Source: Liolophura sinensis | Taxonomy: Eukaryota; Mollusca; Polyplacophora; Chitonida; Chitonidae | Assembly (NCBI RefSeq): GCF_032854445.1 | Contig: NW_027018398.1 | Location: 1 to 31,111, forward strand | DNA length: 31,111 nucleotides | Direction: 5' to 3' | Shown here: piece by piece, positions 1 through 9,885 of the stretch | Layout: the number at the start of each line of letters is the position of its first letter | Numbering within the stretch: the stretch's first letter is position 1 | Program-made: the position numbers and the translations under genes | The notes under the pieces: model-generated | What the model saw: only the letters and a program-made list of their open reading frames with translations | What the model was told of the DNA's origin: nothing | Databases searched by the model: none

Positions 1-19
1 TAGCAACGGCTCTTACTCC
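1..19 (+). repeat. Tail of upstream monomer (partial)
   Basis: Last 19 bp of the unit before M1. It starts tagcaac rather than cagcaac, so this upstream unit carried the gcgtagcaac end variant. That fits the six-unit repeat, because M6, the unit before M7 (the M1 counterpart), also ends with a gcg-type junction. Confidence 0.85.
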
Positions 20-569
20 ATGGAAACCAGAGAAATTTGCAATTTTTCAACAGCTGCCGATGCCTGGCTCAATTCCGCATCTTTTGGCACCTTACTGAAG
101 TGGGTTAGTGTTCAGTTGTACTTTTTACAGCAGACTGTATCAAGTACCTTGTGTTTTTCACGTACAAATGGTGTGGTTTTTCTACACGTAGATAAAGACA
201 TTGAGATTGTCTTGCACTTAGAAGTAAGACAATTGCTGGGTGAGTTAAATGGGCTTAGCCGAAAGATTTGACGTCTTCTGGGCTACCGAAGGGCACATAA
301 CTTATAGTCAAAAGTTGAATATAGTAATGACCAGTCGCGATTGTACAGAGTACAGTTGTAGCCGATTTCAATTAACAAAAAGACCAGGCAAAAATGCAAA
401 AGTGGAAAAACTGTTCCAGTGCTGCTGGTAAGAGGCTAATCCGACGTATTTTGTGACGAGAAATCGAATGGTGCAAACCGCGTTGCTCTCCGACCAATAC
501 TTTTGGCTGTAGCGACAATTGAATGATCATTGATGTCATAATCACGTGCCCAGCAACGGCTCTTACTCC
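20..569 (+). repeat. Monomer M1, type A, 550 bp
   Basis: Head ccagagaaattt, gggttagtg, gccgaaagatttgacg middle, gctgctggt, caattgaatgatcattgatgtc end. Closest relative M7. A one-base insertion gives cagttgtagcc. Confidence 0.93.
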
Positions 570-1118
570 ATGGAAACCAGGGATATTTGCAATTTTTCAA
601 CAGCTGCCGATGCCTGGCTCAATTCCGCATCTTTGGCACCTTACTGAAGTGGGTCAGTGTTCAGTTGTACTTTTTACAGCAGACTTTATCAAGTACCTTG
701 TGTTTTTCACGTACAAATGGTGTGGTTTTTCTACACGTAAGATAAAGACATTAAGATTGTCTTGCACTTAGAAGTAAGGCAATTGCTGGGTGAGTTAAAT
801 GGGCTTAGCCCAAAGATTTCAGGTCTTCTGGCTACCGAAGGGCACATAACTTATAGTCAAAAGTTGAATATAGTAATGACCAGTCGCGATTGTACAGAGT
901 ACAGTGTAGCCGATTTCAATTAACAAAAAGACCAGGCAAAAAATGCAAAAGTGGAAAAACTGTTCCAGTGCTACTAGTAAGAGCCTAATCCGACGTATTT
1001 TGTGACGAGAAATCGAATGGTGCAAACCGCGTTGCTCTCCGACCAATACTTTTGGCTGTAGCGACAATTGATTGATCATTGATGTCATAATCACGTGCCC
1101 AGCAACGGCTCTTACTCC
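570..1118 (+). repeat. Monomer M2, type A with ggatattt head, 549 bp
   Basis: Shares agactttatc, cattaagattg, gctactagtaagagcc and the attgattgatc end with M5, M8 and M11. Private indels: catctttggc, acgtaagat, cttctggcta. Confidence 0.93.
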
Positions 1119-1668
1119 ATGGAAACCAGGGATATTTGCAATTTTTTAACAGCTGCCGATCCCTGGCCCAATTCTGCATTTTTTGGCACCTTAAAAATGT
1201 GGGTCAGTGTTTAGTTGTACTTTTTACAGCAGACTGTATCAAGTACCTTGTGTTTTTTATGTACAAATGGTGTGGTTTTTCTACACGTAGATAAAGACAT
1301 TGAGATTGTTTTGCACTTAGAAGTAAGACAATTGCTGGGTGAGTTTAAATGGGCTTGGCCCAAAGATTTCAGGTCTTCTGGGCTACCGAAGGGCACATAA
1401 CTTATAGTCAAAAGTTGAATATAGTAATGACCAGTCGCGATTGTACAGAGTACAGTGTAGCCGATTTCAATTAACAAAAAGACCAGGCAAAAATGCAAAA
1501 GTGGAAAATCTGTTCCAGTGCTGCTGGTAAGAGGCTAATCCGACGTATTTTGTGACGAGAAATCGAATGGTGCAATCCGCGTTGCTCTCCGACCAATACT
1601 TTTGGCTGTAGTGACAATTGAATGATCATTTATGTCATAATCACGTGCCCAGCAACGGCTCTTTACTC
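1119..1668 (+). repeat. Monomer M3, type D, 550 bp
   Basis: Marked by gatccctggccc, ctgcatttttt, ggcttggccc, ggaaaatctg and gcaatcc. Against M9 I find no substitutions, only homopolymer-length differences. Confidence 0.93.
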
Positions 1669-2222
1669 ATGGAAACCAGGGAAATTTGCAATTTTTCAAC
1701 AGCTGCCGATGCCTGGCTCAATTCCGCATCTTTTGGCACCTTACTGAAGTGGGTCAGTGTTCAGTTGTACTTTTTACAGCAGACTGTATCAAGTAGTACC
1801 TTGTGGTTTTTCACGTACAAATGGTGTGGTTTTTCTACACGTAGATAAAGACATTGAGATTGTATTGCACTTAGAAGTAAGGCAATTGCTGGGTGAGTTA
1901 AATGGGCTTAGCCCAAAGATTTCAGGTCTTCTGGCTACCGAAGGGCACATAACTTTTAGTCAAAAGTTGAATATAGTAATGACCAGTCGCGATTGTACAG
2001 AGTACAGTTTAGCCGATTTCAATTAACAAAAAGACCAGGCCAAAATTGCAAAAGTGGACAAACTGTTCCAGTGCTGCTGGTAAGAGGCTAATCCGACGTA
2101 TTTTGTGACGAGAAATCGAATGGTGCAAACCGCGTTGCTCTCCGACCAATACTTTTGGCTGTAGTGACAATTGAATGATCATTTATGTCATAATCACGTG
2201 CCCAGCAAACGGCTCTTACTCC
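1669..2222 (+). repeat. Monomer M4, type A, 554 bp
   Basis: Starts at tactcatgg (one c missing, shared with M10). Shares gattgtattgcac, aacttttagtc, tttagcc and ggacaaac with M10. A private 3-4 base expansion gives caagtagtacc. Confidence 0.93.
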
Positions 2223-2769
2223 ATGGAAACCAGGGATATTTGCAATTTTTCAACAGCTGCCGATGCCTGGCTCAATTCCGCATCTTTTGGCACCTTACTG
2301 AAGTGGGTCAGTGTTCAGTTGTACTTTTTACAGCAGACTTTATCAAGTACCTTGTGTTTTTCACGTACAATGGTGTGGTTTTTCTACACGTAGATAAAGA
2401 CATTTAAGATTGTCTTGCACTTAGAAGTAAGGCAATTGCTGGGTGAGTTAAATGGCTTAGCCCAAAGATTTCAGGTCTTCTGGGCTACCGAAGGGCACAT
2501 AACTTATAGTCAAAAGTTGAATATAGTAATGACCAGTCGCGATTGTACAGAGTACAGTGTAGCCGATTTCAATTAACAAAAGACCAGGCAAAAATGCAAA
2601 AGTGGAAAAACTGTTCCAGTGCTACTAGTAAGAGCCTAATCCGACGTATTTTGTGACGAGAAATCGAATGGTGCAAACCGCGTTGCTCTCCGACCAATAC
2701 TTTTGGCTGTAGCGACAATTGATTGATCATTGATATCATAATCACGTGCCCAGCAACGGCTCTTACTCC
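2223..2769 (+). repeat. Monomer M5, type A with ggatattt head, 547 bp
   Basis: M2-like, but ends tgatatc, which it shares with M11. Private indels: acaatggtg, catttaag, aatggctta, acaaaagacc. Confidence 0.93.
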
Positions 2770-3292
2770 ATGGAAACCAGGGATATTTGCAATTTTTTAA
2801 CAGCTGCCGATCCCTGGCCAATTCTGCATTTTTTGGCACCTTAAAATGTGGGTCAGTGTTTAGTTGTACTTTTTACAGCAGACTGTATCAAGTACCTTGT
2901 GTTTTTTATGTACAAATGGTTGAGATTGTCTTGGACTTAGAAGTAAGACAATTGCTGGGTGAGTTAAATTGGGCTTAGCCGAAAGATTTGACGTCTTCTG
3001 GGCTACCGAAGGGCACATAACTTATAGTCAAAAGTTGAATAATAGTAATGACCAGTCGCGATTGTACAGAGTACACTGTAAGCCGATTTCAATTAAACGA
3101 AAAGACTAGGTAAAAATGCAAAAGTGGAAAAACTGTTCCAGTGCTGCTGGTAAGAGGCTAATCCGACGTATTTTGTGACGAGAAATCGAATGGTGCAATC
3201 CGCGTTTGCCTCTCCGACCAATACTTTTGGCTGTAGCGACAATTGAATGATCATTTATGTCATAATCACGTGCGTGCAACGGCTCTTACTCC
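2770..3292 (+). repeat. Monomer M6, type D chimera with 29-bp deletion, 523 bp
   Basis: First part is M3-like (gatccctgg, ctgcatttttt). At 2920/2921 a 29-bp stretch (gtggttttt to gacat) is missing. After it the unit becomes M26-like: cttggac, gccgaaag, acactgta, gaaaagactaggt, gcaatcc and a gcgt-type end. Reads as a junction between two unit kinds. Confidence 0.9.
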
Positions 3293-3839
3293 ATGGAAAC
3301 CAGAGAAATTTGCAATTTTTCAACAGCTGCCGATGCCTGGCTCAATTCCGCATCTTTTGGCACCTTACTGAAGTGGGTTAGTGTTCAGTTGTACTTTTTA
3401 CAGCAGACTGTATCAAGTACCTTGTGTTTTTCACGTACAAATGGTGTGGTTTTTCTACACGTAGATAAAGACATTGAGATTGTCTTGCACTTAGAAGTAA
3501 GACAATTGCTGGGTGAGTTAAATGGCTTAGCCGAAAGATTTGACGTCTTCTGGGCTACCGAAGGGCACATAACTTATAGTCAAAAGTTGAATATAGTAAT
3601 GACCAGTCGCGATTGTACAGAGTACAGTGTAGCCGATTTCATTAACAAAAAGACGAAGCAAAATGCAAAAGTGGAAAAACTGTTCCAGTGCTGCTGGTAA
3701 GAGGCTAATCCGACGTATTTTGTGACGAGAAATCGAATGGTGCAAACCGCGTTGCTCTCCGACCAATACTTTTGGCTGTAGCGACAATTGAATGATCATT
3801 GATGTCATAATCACGTGCCCAAGCAACGGCTCTTACTCC
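3293..3839 (+). repeat. Monomer M7, type A, 547 bp
   Basis: Counterpart of M1 (ccagagaaattt, gggttagtg, gatttgacg). Differs in gacgaagc and in one-base losses (aatggctta, tttcattaac, gcaaaatgc) that happen to join frames into a 135-codon open stretch. Confidence 0.93.
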
Positions 3840-4394
3840 ATGGAAAACCAGGGATATTTGCAATTTTTCAACAGCTGCCGATGCCTGGCTCAATTCCGCA
3901 TCTTTTGGCACCTTACTGAAGTGGGTCAGTGTTCAGTTGTACTTTTTACAGCAGACTTTATCAAGTACCTTGTGTTTTTCACGTACAAATGGTGTGGTTT
4001 TTCTACACGTAGATAAAGACATTAAGATTGTCTTGCACTTAGAAGTAAGGACAATTGCTGGGTGAGTTAAATGGGCTTAGGCCCAAAGATTTCAGGTCTT
4101 CTGGGCTACCGAAGGGCACATAAACTTATAGTCAAAAGTTGAATATAGTAATGACCAGTCGCGATTGTACAGAGTACAGTGTAGCCGATTTCAATTAACA
4201 AAAAGACCAGGCAAAAATGCAAAAGTGGAAAAACTGTTCCAGTGCTACTAGTAAGAGGCCTAATCCGACGTATTTTGTGACGAGAAAATCGAATGGTGCA
4301 AACCGCGTTGCTCTCCGACCAATACTTTTGGCTGTAGCGACAATTGATTGATCATTGATGTCATAATCACGTGCCCAGCAACGGCTCTTACTCC
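3840..4394 (+). repeat. Monomer M8, type A with ggatattt head, 555 bp
   Basis: Counterpart of M2 (agactttatc, cattaag, gctactagt, attgattgatcattgatgtc). Longest unit in the window because of scattered one-base insertions: ggaaaacc, taaggacaa, ttaggccc, cataaactt, gaggcct, gagaaaatcg. Confidence 0.93.
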
Positions 4395-4944
4395 ATGGAA
4401 ACCAGGGATATTTGCAATTTTTTAACAGCTGCCGATCCCTGGCCCAATTCTGCATTTTTTGGCACCTTAAAAATGTGGGTCAGTGTTTAGTTGTACTTTT
4501 TACAGCAGACTGTATCAAGTACCTTGTGTTTTTTATGTACAAATGGTGTGGTTTTTCTACACGTAGATAAAGACATTGAGATTGTTTTTGCACTTAGAAG
4601 TAAGACAATTGCTGGGTGAGTTAAATGGGCTTGGCCCAAAGATTTCAGGTCTTCTGGGCTACCGAAGGGCACATAACTTATAGTCAAAAGTTGAATATAG
4701 TAATGACCAGTCGCGATTGTACAGAGTACAGTGTAGCCGATTTCAATTAACAAAAAGACCAGGGCAAAAATGCAAAAGTGGAAAATCTGTTCCAGTGCTG
4801 CTGGTAAGAGGCTAATCCGACGTATTTTGTGACGAGAAATCGAATGGTGCAATCCGCGTTGCTCTCCGACCAATACTTTTGGCTGTAGTGACAATTGAAT
4901 GATCATTTATGTCATAATCACGTGCCCAGCAACGGCTCTTACTC
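4395..4944 (+). repeat. Monomer M9, type D, 550 bp
   Basis: Counterpart of M3; differs by homopolymer length only (attgtttttgcac, accagggca, and gagttaaat without the extra t of M3). Confidence 0.93.
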
Positions 4945-5492
4945 ATGGAAACCAGGGAAATTTGCAATTTTTCAACAGCTGCCGATGCCTGGCTCAATTC
5001 CGCATCTTTTGGCACCTTACTGAAGTGGGTCAGTGTTCAGTTGTACTTTTTACAGCAGACTGTATCAAGTACCTTGTGGTTTTCACGTACAAATGGTGTG
5101 GTTTTTCTACACGTAGATAAAGACATTGAGATTGTATTGCACTTAGAAGTAAGGCAATTGCTGGGTGAGTTAAATGGGCTTAGCCCAAAGATTTCAGGTC
5201 TTCTGGGCTACCGAAGGGCACATAACTTTTAGTCAAAAGTTGAATATAGTAATGACCAGTCGCGATTGTACAGAGTACAGTTTAGCCGATTTCAATTAAC
5301 AAAAAGACCAGGCAAAATTGCAAAAGTGGACAAACTGTTCCAGTGCTGCTGGTAAGAGGCTAATCCGACGTATTTTGTGACGAGAAATCGAATGGTGCAA
5401 ACCGCGTTGCTCTCGACCAATACTTTTGGCTGTAGTGACAATTGAATGATCATTTATGTCATAATCACGTGCCCAGCAACGGCTCTTACTCC
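4945..5492 (+). repeat. Monomer M10, type A, 548 bp
   Basis: Counterpart of M4 by gattgtattgcac, aacttttagtc, tttagcc, ggcaaaattgc and ggacaaac. Has ccttgtggttttcacg and a lost c in gctctcgacc. Confidence 0.93.
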
Positions 5493-6042
5493 ATGGAAAC
5501 CAGGGATATTTGCAATTTTTCAACAGCTGCCGATGCCTGGCTCAATTCCGCATCTTTTGGCACCTTACTGAAGTGGGTCAGTGTTCAGTTGTACTTTTTA
5601 CAGCAGACTTTATCAAGTACCTTGTTTTTTTCACGTACAAATGGTGTGGTTTTTCTACACGTAGATAAAGACATTAAGATTGTCTTGCACTTAGAAGTAA
5701 GGCAATTGCTGGGTGAGTTAAATGGGCTTAGCCCAAAGATTTCAGGTCTTCTGGGCTACCGAAGGGCACATAACTTATAGTCAAAAGTTGAATATAGTAA
5801 TGACCAGTCGCGATTGTACAGAGTACAGTGTAGCCGATTTCAATTAACAAAAAGACCAGGCAAAAATGCAAAAGTGGAAAAACTGTTCCAGTGCTACTAG
5901 TAAGAGCCTAATCCGACGTATTTTGTGACGAGAAATCGAATGGTGCAAACCGCGTTGCTCTCCGACCAATACTTTTGGCTGTAGCTGACAATTGATTGAT
6001 CATTGATATCATAATCACGTGCCCAGCAACGGCTCTTACTCC
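5493..6042 (+). repeat. Monomer M11, type A with ggatattt head, 550 bp
   Basis: Counterpart of M5 (tgatatc end, gctactagtaagagcc). Has ccttgttttttt and an inserted base in gtagctgac. Confidence 0.93.
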
Positions 6043-6595
6043 ATGGAAACCAGGGATATTTGCAATTTTTTAACAGCTGCTCCGATCCCTGGCCCAATTC
6101 TGCATTTTTTGGCACCTTAAAAAATGTGGGTCAGTGTTTAGTTGTACTTTTTACAGCAAGACTGTATCAAGTACCTTGTGTTTTTTATGTACAAATGGTG
6201 TGGTTTTTCTACACGTAGATAAAGACATTGAGATTGTTTTGCACTTAGAAGTAAGACAATTGCTGGGTGAGTTAAATGGGCTTGGCCCAAAGATTTCAGG
6301 TCTTCTGGGGCTACCGAAGGGCACATAACTTATAGTCAAAAGTTGAATATAGTAATGACCAGTCGCGATTGTACAGAGTACAGTGTAGCCGATTTCAATT
6401 ACAAAAAGACCAGGCAAAAAATGCAAAAGTGGGAAAAACTGTTCCAGTGCTGCTGGTAAGAGGGTAATCCGACGTATTTTGTGACGAGAATCGAATGGTG
6501 CAAACCGCGTTGCTTTCCGACCAATACTTTTGGCTGTAGCGACAGATCAATGATCATTGATGTCATAATCACGTGCCAGCAACGGCTCTTACTCC
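6043..6595 (+). repeat. Monomer M12, type D, 553 bp
   Basis: First part M3/M9-like with ctgctccgatccctgg. The end switches to cgacagatcaatgatcattgat, the palindromic form that precedes type C units. Several private indels: cagcaagac, ctggggcta, aattacaaa, gtgggaaa, gagaatcg, gtgccagc. Confidence 0.92.
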
Positions 6596-7143
6596 ATGGA
6601 AACCAGGGATATTTGCAATTTTTTAACAGCTGCCGATGCCTGGCCCAATTCCACATCTTTTGGCACCTTATAAATGTGGGTCAGTGTTTAGTTGTACTTT
6701 TCACAGCAGACTGTATCAAGTACTTTGTGTTTTTTATGTACAAATGGTCTGGTTTTTCTACACGTAGATAAAGACATTGAGATTGTCTTAGACTTAGAAG
6801 TAAAACAATTGCTGGGTGAGTTGAATGGGCTTAGACGATAGAATTGACGTCTTCTGGGCTACCGAAGGGCACATAACTTATAGTCAAAAGTTGAATATAG
6901 TAATGACCAGTCGCGATTGTACAGAGTACAGTGTAGCCGATTTCAATTAACAAAAAGACCAAGCAAAAATGCAAAAGTGGAAAAACTGTTCCAGTGCTGC
7001 TGGTAAGAGGCTAATCCGACGTATTTTGTGACGAGAAATCGAATGGTGCAAACCGCGTTGCTCTCCGACCAATACTTTTGGCTGTTGTGACAACTGAATG
7101 ATCATTATGTCATAATCACGTGCCCAGCAAAGGCTCTTACTCC
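6596..7143 (+). repeat. Monomer M13, type C, 548 bp
   Basis: First type C unit: ggatattt, ttttttaacag, ccaattccacatc, ttataaatgtggg, tatgtacaaatggtctgg. Diverged middle: cttagac, taaaacaat, ttagacgatagaattg. End variant gctgttgtgacaactg is private. Confidence 0.92.
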
Positions 7144-7691
7144 ATGGAAACCAGGGATATTTGCAATTTTTCAACAGCTGCCGATGCCTGGCCCAATTTT
7201 GCGTCTTTTGGCACCTTAAAAATGTGGGTCAGTGTTTAGTTGTACTTTTTACAGCAGACTGTATCAAGTACCTTGTGTTTTTATGTACAAATGGTGTGGT
7301 TTTTCTACACGTAGATAAAGACACTGAGATTGTCTTGCACTTAGAAGTAAGGCAATTGCTGGGTGAGTTAAATGGGCTTAGCCCAAAGATTTCAGGTCTT
7401 CTGGGCTACCGAAGGGCACATAACTTATAGTCAAAAGTTGAATATAGTAATGACCAGTCGCGATTGTACAGAGTACAGTGTAGCCGATTTCAATTAACAA
7501 ACAGACCAGGCAAAATGCAAAAGTGGAAAAACTGTTCCAGTGCTGCTGGTAAGAGGCCTAATCCGACGTATTTTGTGACGAGAAATCGAATGGTGCAAAC
7601 CGCGTTGCTCTCCGACCAATACTTTTGGCTGTAGCGACAGATCAATGATCATTGATGTCATAATCACGTGCCCAGCAACGGCTCTTACTCC
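7144..7691 (+). repeat. Monomer M14, type D, 548 bp
   Basis: ggatattt head with tttttcaacag, caattttgcgtc, aaaaatgtggg, acactgagattg. Ends with the perfect palindrome form. Counterpart M17. Confidence 0.92.
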
Positions 7692-8241
7692 ATGGAAACC
7701 AGGGAAATTTGCAATTTTTCAACAGCTGCCGATGCCTGGCTCAATTCCGCATCTTTTGGCACCTTTTTCATGTGGGTCTGTGGTCAGTTGTACTTTTTAC
7801 AGCAGACTGTATCAAGTACCTTTTGTTTTTCACGTACAAATGGTGTGGTTTTTCTACACGTAGATAAAGACATTAAGATTGTCTTGCACTTAGAAGTAAG
7901 ACAATTGCTGGGTGAGTTGAATGGGCTTAGCCCAAAGATTTGACGTCTTTTGGGCTACCGAAGGGCACATAACTTATAGTCAAAAGTTGAATATAGTAAT
8001 GACCCAGTCGCGATTGTACAGAGTACAGTTTAGCCGATTTCAATTAACAAAAAGACGAAGCAAAAATGCAAAAGTGGAAAAACTGTTCCAGTGCTACTAG
8101 TAAGAGGCTAATCCGACGTATTTTGTGACGAGAAATCGAATGGTGCAAACCGCGTTGCTTTCCGACCAATACTTTTGGCTGTAGCGACAGATCAATGATC
8201 ATTGATGTCATAATCACGTGCCCAGCAACGGCTCTTACTCC
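7692..8241 (+). repeat. Monomer M15, type B, 550 bp
   Basis: First type B unit: cctttttcatgtgggtctgtgg, accttttgtttttc, cattaag, gatttgacgtcttttggg, gacgaagc, gctactagt, palindromic end. One inserted c in gacccagtcg. Counterpart M18. Confidence 0.92.
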
Positions 8242-8788
8242 ATGGAAACCAGGGATATTTGCAATTTTTTAACAGCTGCCGATGCCTAGCCCAATTCCAC
8301 ATCTTTTGGCTCCTTATAAATGTGGGTCAGTGTTAGTTGTACTTTTACAGCAGACTGTATCAAGTACCTTGTGTTTTTTATGTACAAATGGTCTGGTTTT
8401 TCTACACGTAGATAAAGACATTGAGATTGTCTTGGACTTAGAAGTAAGACAATTGCTGGGTGAGTTAAATGGGCTTAGCCCAAAGATTTGACGTCTTCTG
8501 GGCTACCGAAGGGCACATAACTTATAGTCAAAAGTTGAATATAGTAATGACCAGTCGCGATTGTACAGAGTACAGTGTAGCCGATTTCAATTAACAAACA
8601 GACCAGGTAAAAATGCAAAAGTGGAAAAACTGTTCCAGTGCTGCTGGTAAGAGGCTAATCCGACGTATTTTGTGACGAGAAATCGAATGGTGCAAACCGC
8701 GTTGCTCTCCGACCAATTCTTGTGGCTGTAGCGACAATTGATTGATCATTGATGTCATAATCACGTGCCCAGCAACGGCTCTTACTCC
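8242..8788 (+). repeat. Monomer M16, type C, 547 bp
   Basis: Typical C sector with private cctagccc, ggctcctt and gtgttag. Middle gcccaaagatttgacg, aaacagaccaggt; end caattcttgtgg and attgattgatc. Confidence 0.92.
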
Positions 8789-9336
8789 ATGGAAACCAGG
8801 GATATTTGCAATTTTTCAACAGCTGCCGATGCCTGGCCCAATTTCCGTCTTTTGGCACCTTAAAAATGTGGGTCAGTGTTTAGTTGTACTTTTTACAGCA
8901 GACTGTATCAAGTACCTTGTGTTTTTTATGTACAAATGGTGTGGTTTTTCTACACGTAGATAAAGACACTGAGATTGTCTTGCACTTAGAAGTAAGGCAA
9001 TTGCTGGGTGAGTTAAATGGGCTTGGCCCAAAGATTTCAGGTCTTCTGGGCTACCGAAGGGCACATAACTTATAGTCAAAAGTTGAATATAGTAATGACC
9101 AGTCGCGATTGTACAGAGTACAGTGTAGCCGATTTCAATTAACAAACAGACCAGGTAAAAATGCAAAAGTGGAAAAACTGTTCCAGTGCTGCTGGTAAGA
9201 GCCTAATCCGACGTATTTTGTGACGAGAAATCGAATGGTGCAAACCGCGTTGCTCTCCGACCAATACTTTTGGCTGTAGCGACAGATCAATGATCAATGA
9301 TGTCATAATCACGTGCCCAGCAACGGCTCTTACTCC
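8789..9336 (+). repeat. Monomer M17, type D, 548 bp
   Basis: Counterpart of M14 (acactgagattg, aaaaatgtggg), with caatttccgtc, ggcttggccc and aaacagaccaggt. Its end agatcaatgatcAatgat breaks the palindrome by one base. Confidence 0.92.
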
Positions 9337-9596
9337 ATGGAAACCAGGGAAATTTGCAATTTTTCAACAGCTGCCGATGCCTGGCTCAATTCCGCATCTT
9401 TTGGCACCTTTTTCATGTGGGTCTGTGGTCAGTTGTACTTTTTACAGCAGACTGTATCAAGTACCTTTTGTTTTTCACGTACAAATGGTGTGGTTTTTCT
9501 ACACGTAGATAAAGACATTGAGATTGTCTTGCACTTAGAAGTAAGGCAATTGCTGGGTGAGTTAAATGGGCTTAGCCCAAAGATTTCAGGTCTTCT

Positions 9597-9671
9597 GGGC
9601 TACCGAAGGGCACATAACTTATAGTCAAAAGTTGAATATAGTAATGACCAGTCGCGATTGTACAGAGTACA
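9597..9671. other. Low-variation box 1 (reference copy in M18)
   Basis: From gggctaccgaagg to the tgtacAGAgtaca inverted repeat (9659-9671; 5-bp arms, 3-bp loop). By eye this sector changes little among the units, including the truncated ones, and always contains TCGCGA apart from rare changes. It stands out against the mosaic sectors on both sides. It may be a protein contact site or may only reflect sampling; no binding motif is recognised. Confidence 0.5.
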
Positions 9672-9753
9672 GTGTAGCCGATTTCAATTAACAAAAAGAC
9701 CAGGTAAAAATGCAAAAGTGGAAAAACTGTTCCAGTGCTGCTGGTAAGAGGCT

Positions 9754-9791
9754 AATCCGACGTATTTTGTGACGAGAAATCGAATGGTGCA
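9754..9791. other. Low-variation box 2 (reference copy in M18)
   Basis: aatccgacgtattttgtgac followed by gagaaatcgaatggtgc is nearly invariant across units, between the variable gctgctggt/gctactagt switch upstream and the variable unit end downstream. It is kept in all four truncated units. No known motif (CENP-B box, Pol III B box) fits. Confidence 0.5.
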
Positions 9792-9885
9792 AACCGCGTT
9801 GCTCTGCGACCAATACTTTTGGCTGTAGTGACAATTGAATGATCATTGATGTCATAATCACGTGCCCAGTAACGGCTCTTACTCC

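Larger units (their letters stand above)
20..3292 (+). repeat. Six-unit higher-order repeat, copy 1 (M1-M6)
   Basis: Six units that match the next six in order. M1 and M7 share a gagaaattt head and gggttagtg. M4 and M10 share tactcatgg, gattgtattgcac, aacttttagtc and ttgcaaaagtggacaaac. M5 and M11 share the catTGATATC end, whereas M2 and M8 have tgatgtc. Within the block M1-M3 and M4-M6 are related triplets. Length 3273 bp, shortened by a 29-bp deletion in M6. Confidence 0.88.
3293..6595 (+). repeat. Six-unit higher-order repeat, copy 2 (M7-M12)
   Basis: Second copy of the M1-M6 block, 3303 bp. M7-M11 match M1-M5 marker by marker. M12 does not match M6 over its second half: it keeps the sector lost from M6 and ends with the agatcaatgatcattgatgt form instead of gcgt(a)gcaac. 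The array changes composition right after it. Confidence 0.85.
6596..8241 (+). repeat. Three-unit block C-D-B, copy 1 (M13-M15)
   Basis: M13 (type C), M14 (type D with acactgagattg) and M15 (type B with accttttgtttttc) are repeated in the same order by M16-M18, 1645-1646 bp downstream. Confidence 0.82.
8242..9885 (+). repeat. Three-unit block C-D-B, copy 2 (M16-M18)
   Basis: Repeats M13-M15: M17 shares acactgagattg with M14 and M18 shares accttttgtttttc and the B sector with M15. The two copies differ in several middle and end variants (for example M15 gacgaagc against M18 gaccaggt), so the match is clear in unit order but not uniform along each unit. Confidence 0.8.
9337..9885 (+). repeat. 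Monomer M18, type B, 549 bp
   Basis: cctttttcatgtgggtctgtgg, accttttgtttttc, cagg middle, gaccaggt, gctgctggt. Good reference unit: exact modal length. Ends cccagtaac, a variant resembling only M30. Confidence 0.93.

Noticed and set aside
3293-3700. 135-codon forward open frame in M7
   Set aside because: Produced by one-base losses in M7 that its close relative M1 does not have; consistent with consensus error in a non-coding repeat.
4487-4906. 139-codon antisense open frame, the longest in the window
   Set aside because: It is long only because of local one-base indels in M9; equivalents in other units are broken at different points, and the protein shows no recognisable family.
9586-9800. 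CENP-B box
   Set aside because: ttcg occurs on the minus strand (cttcggtagccc, ttcgatttctcg) but neither site fits the required A and CGGG positions.
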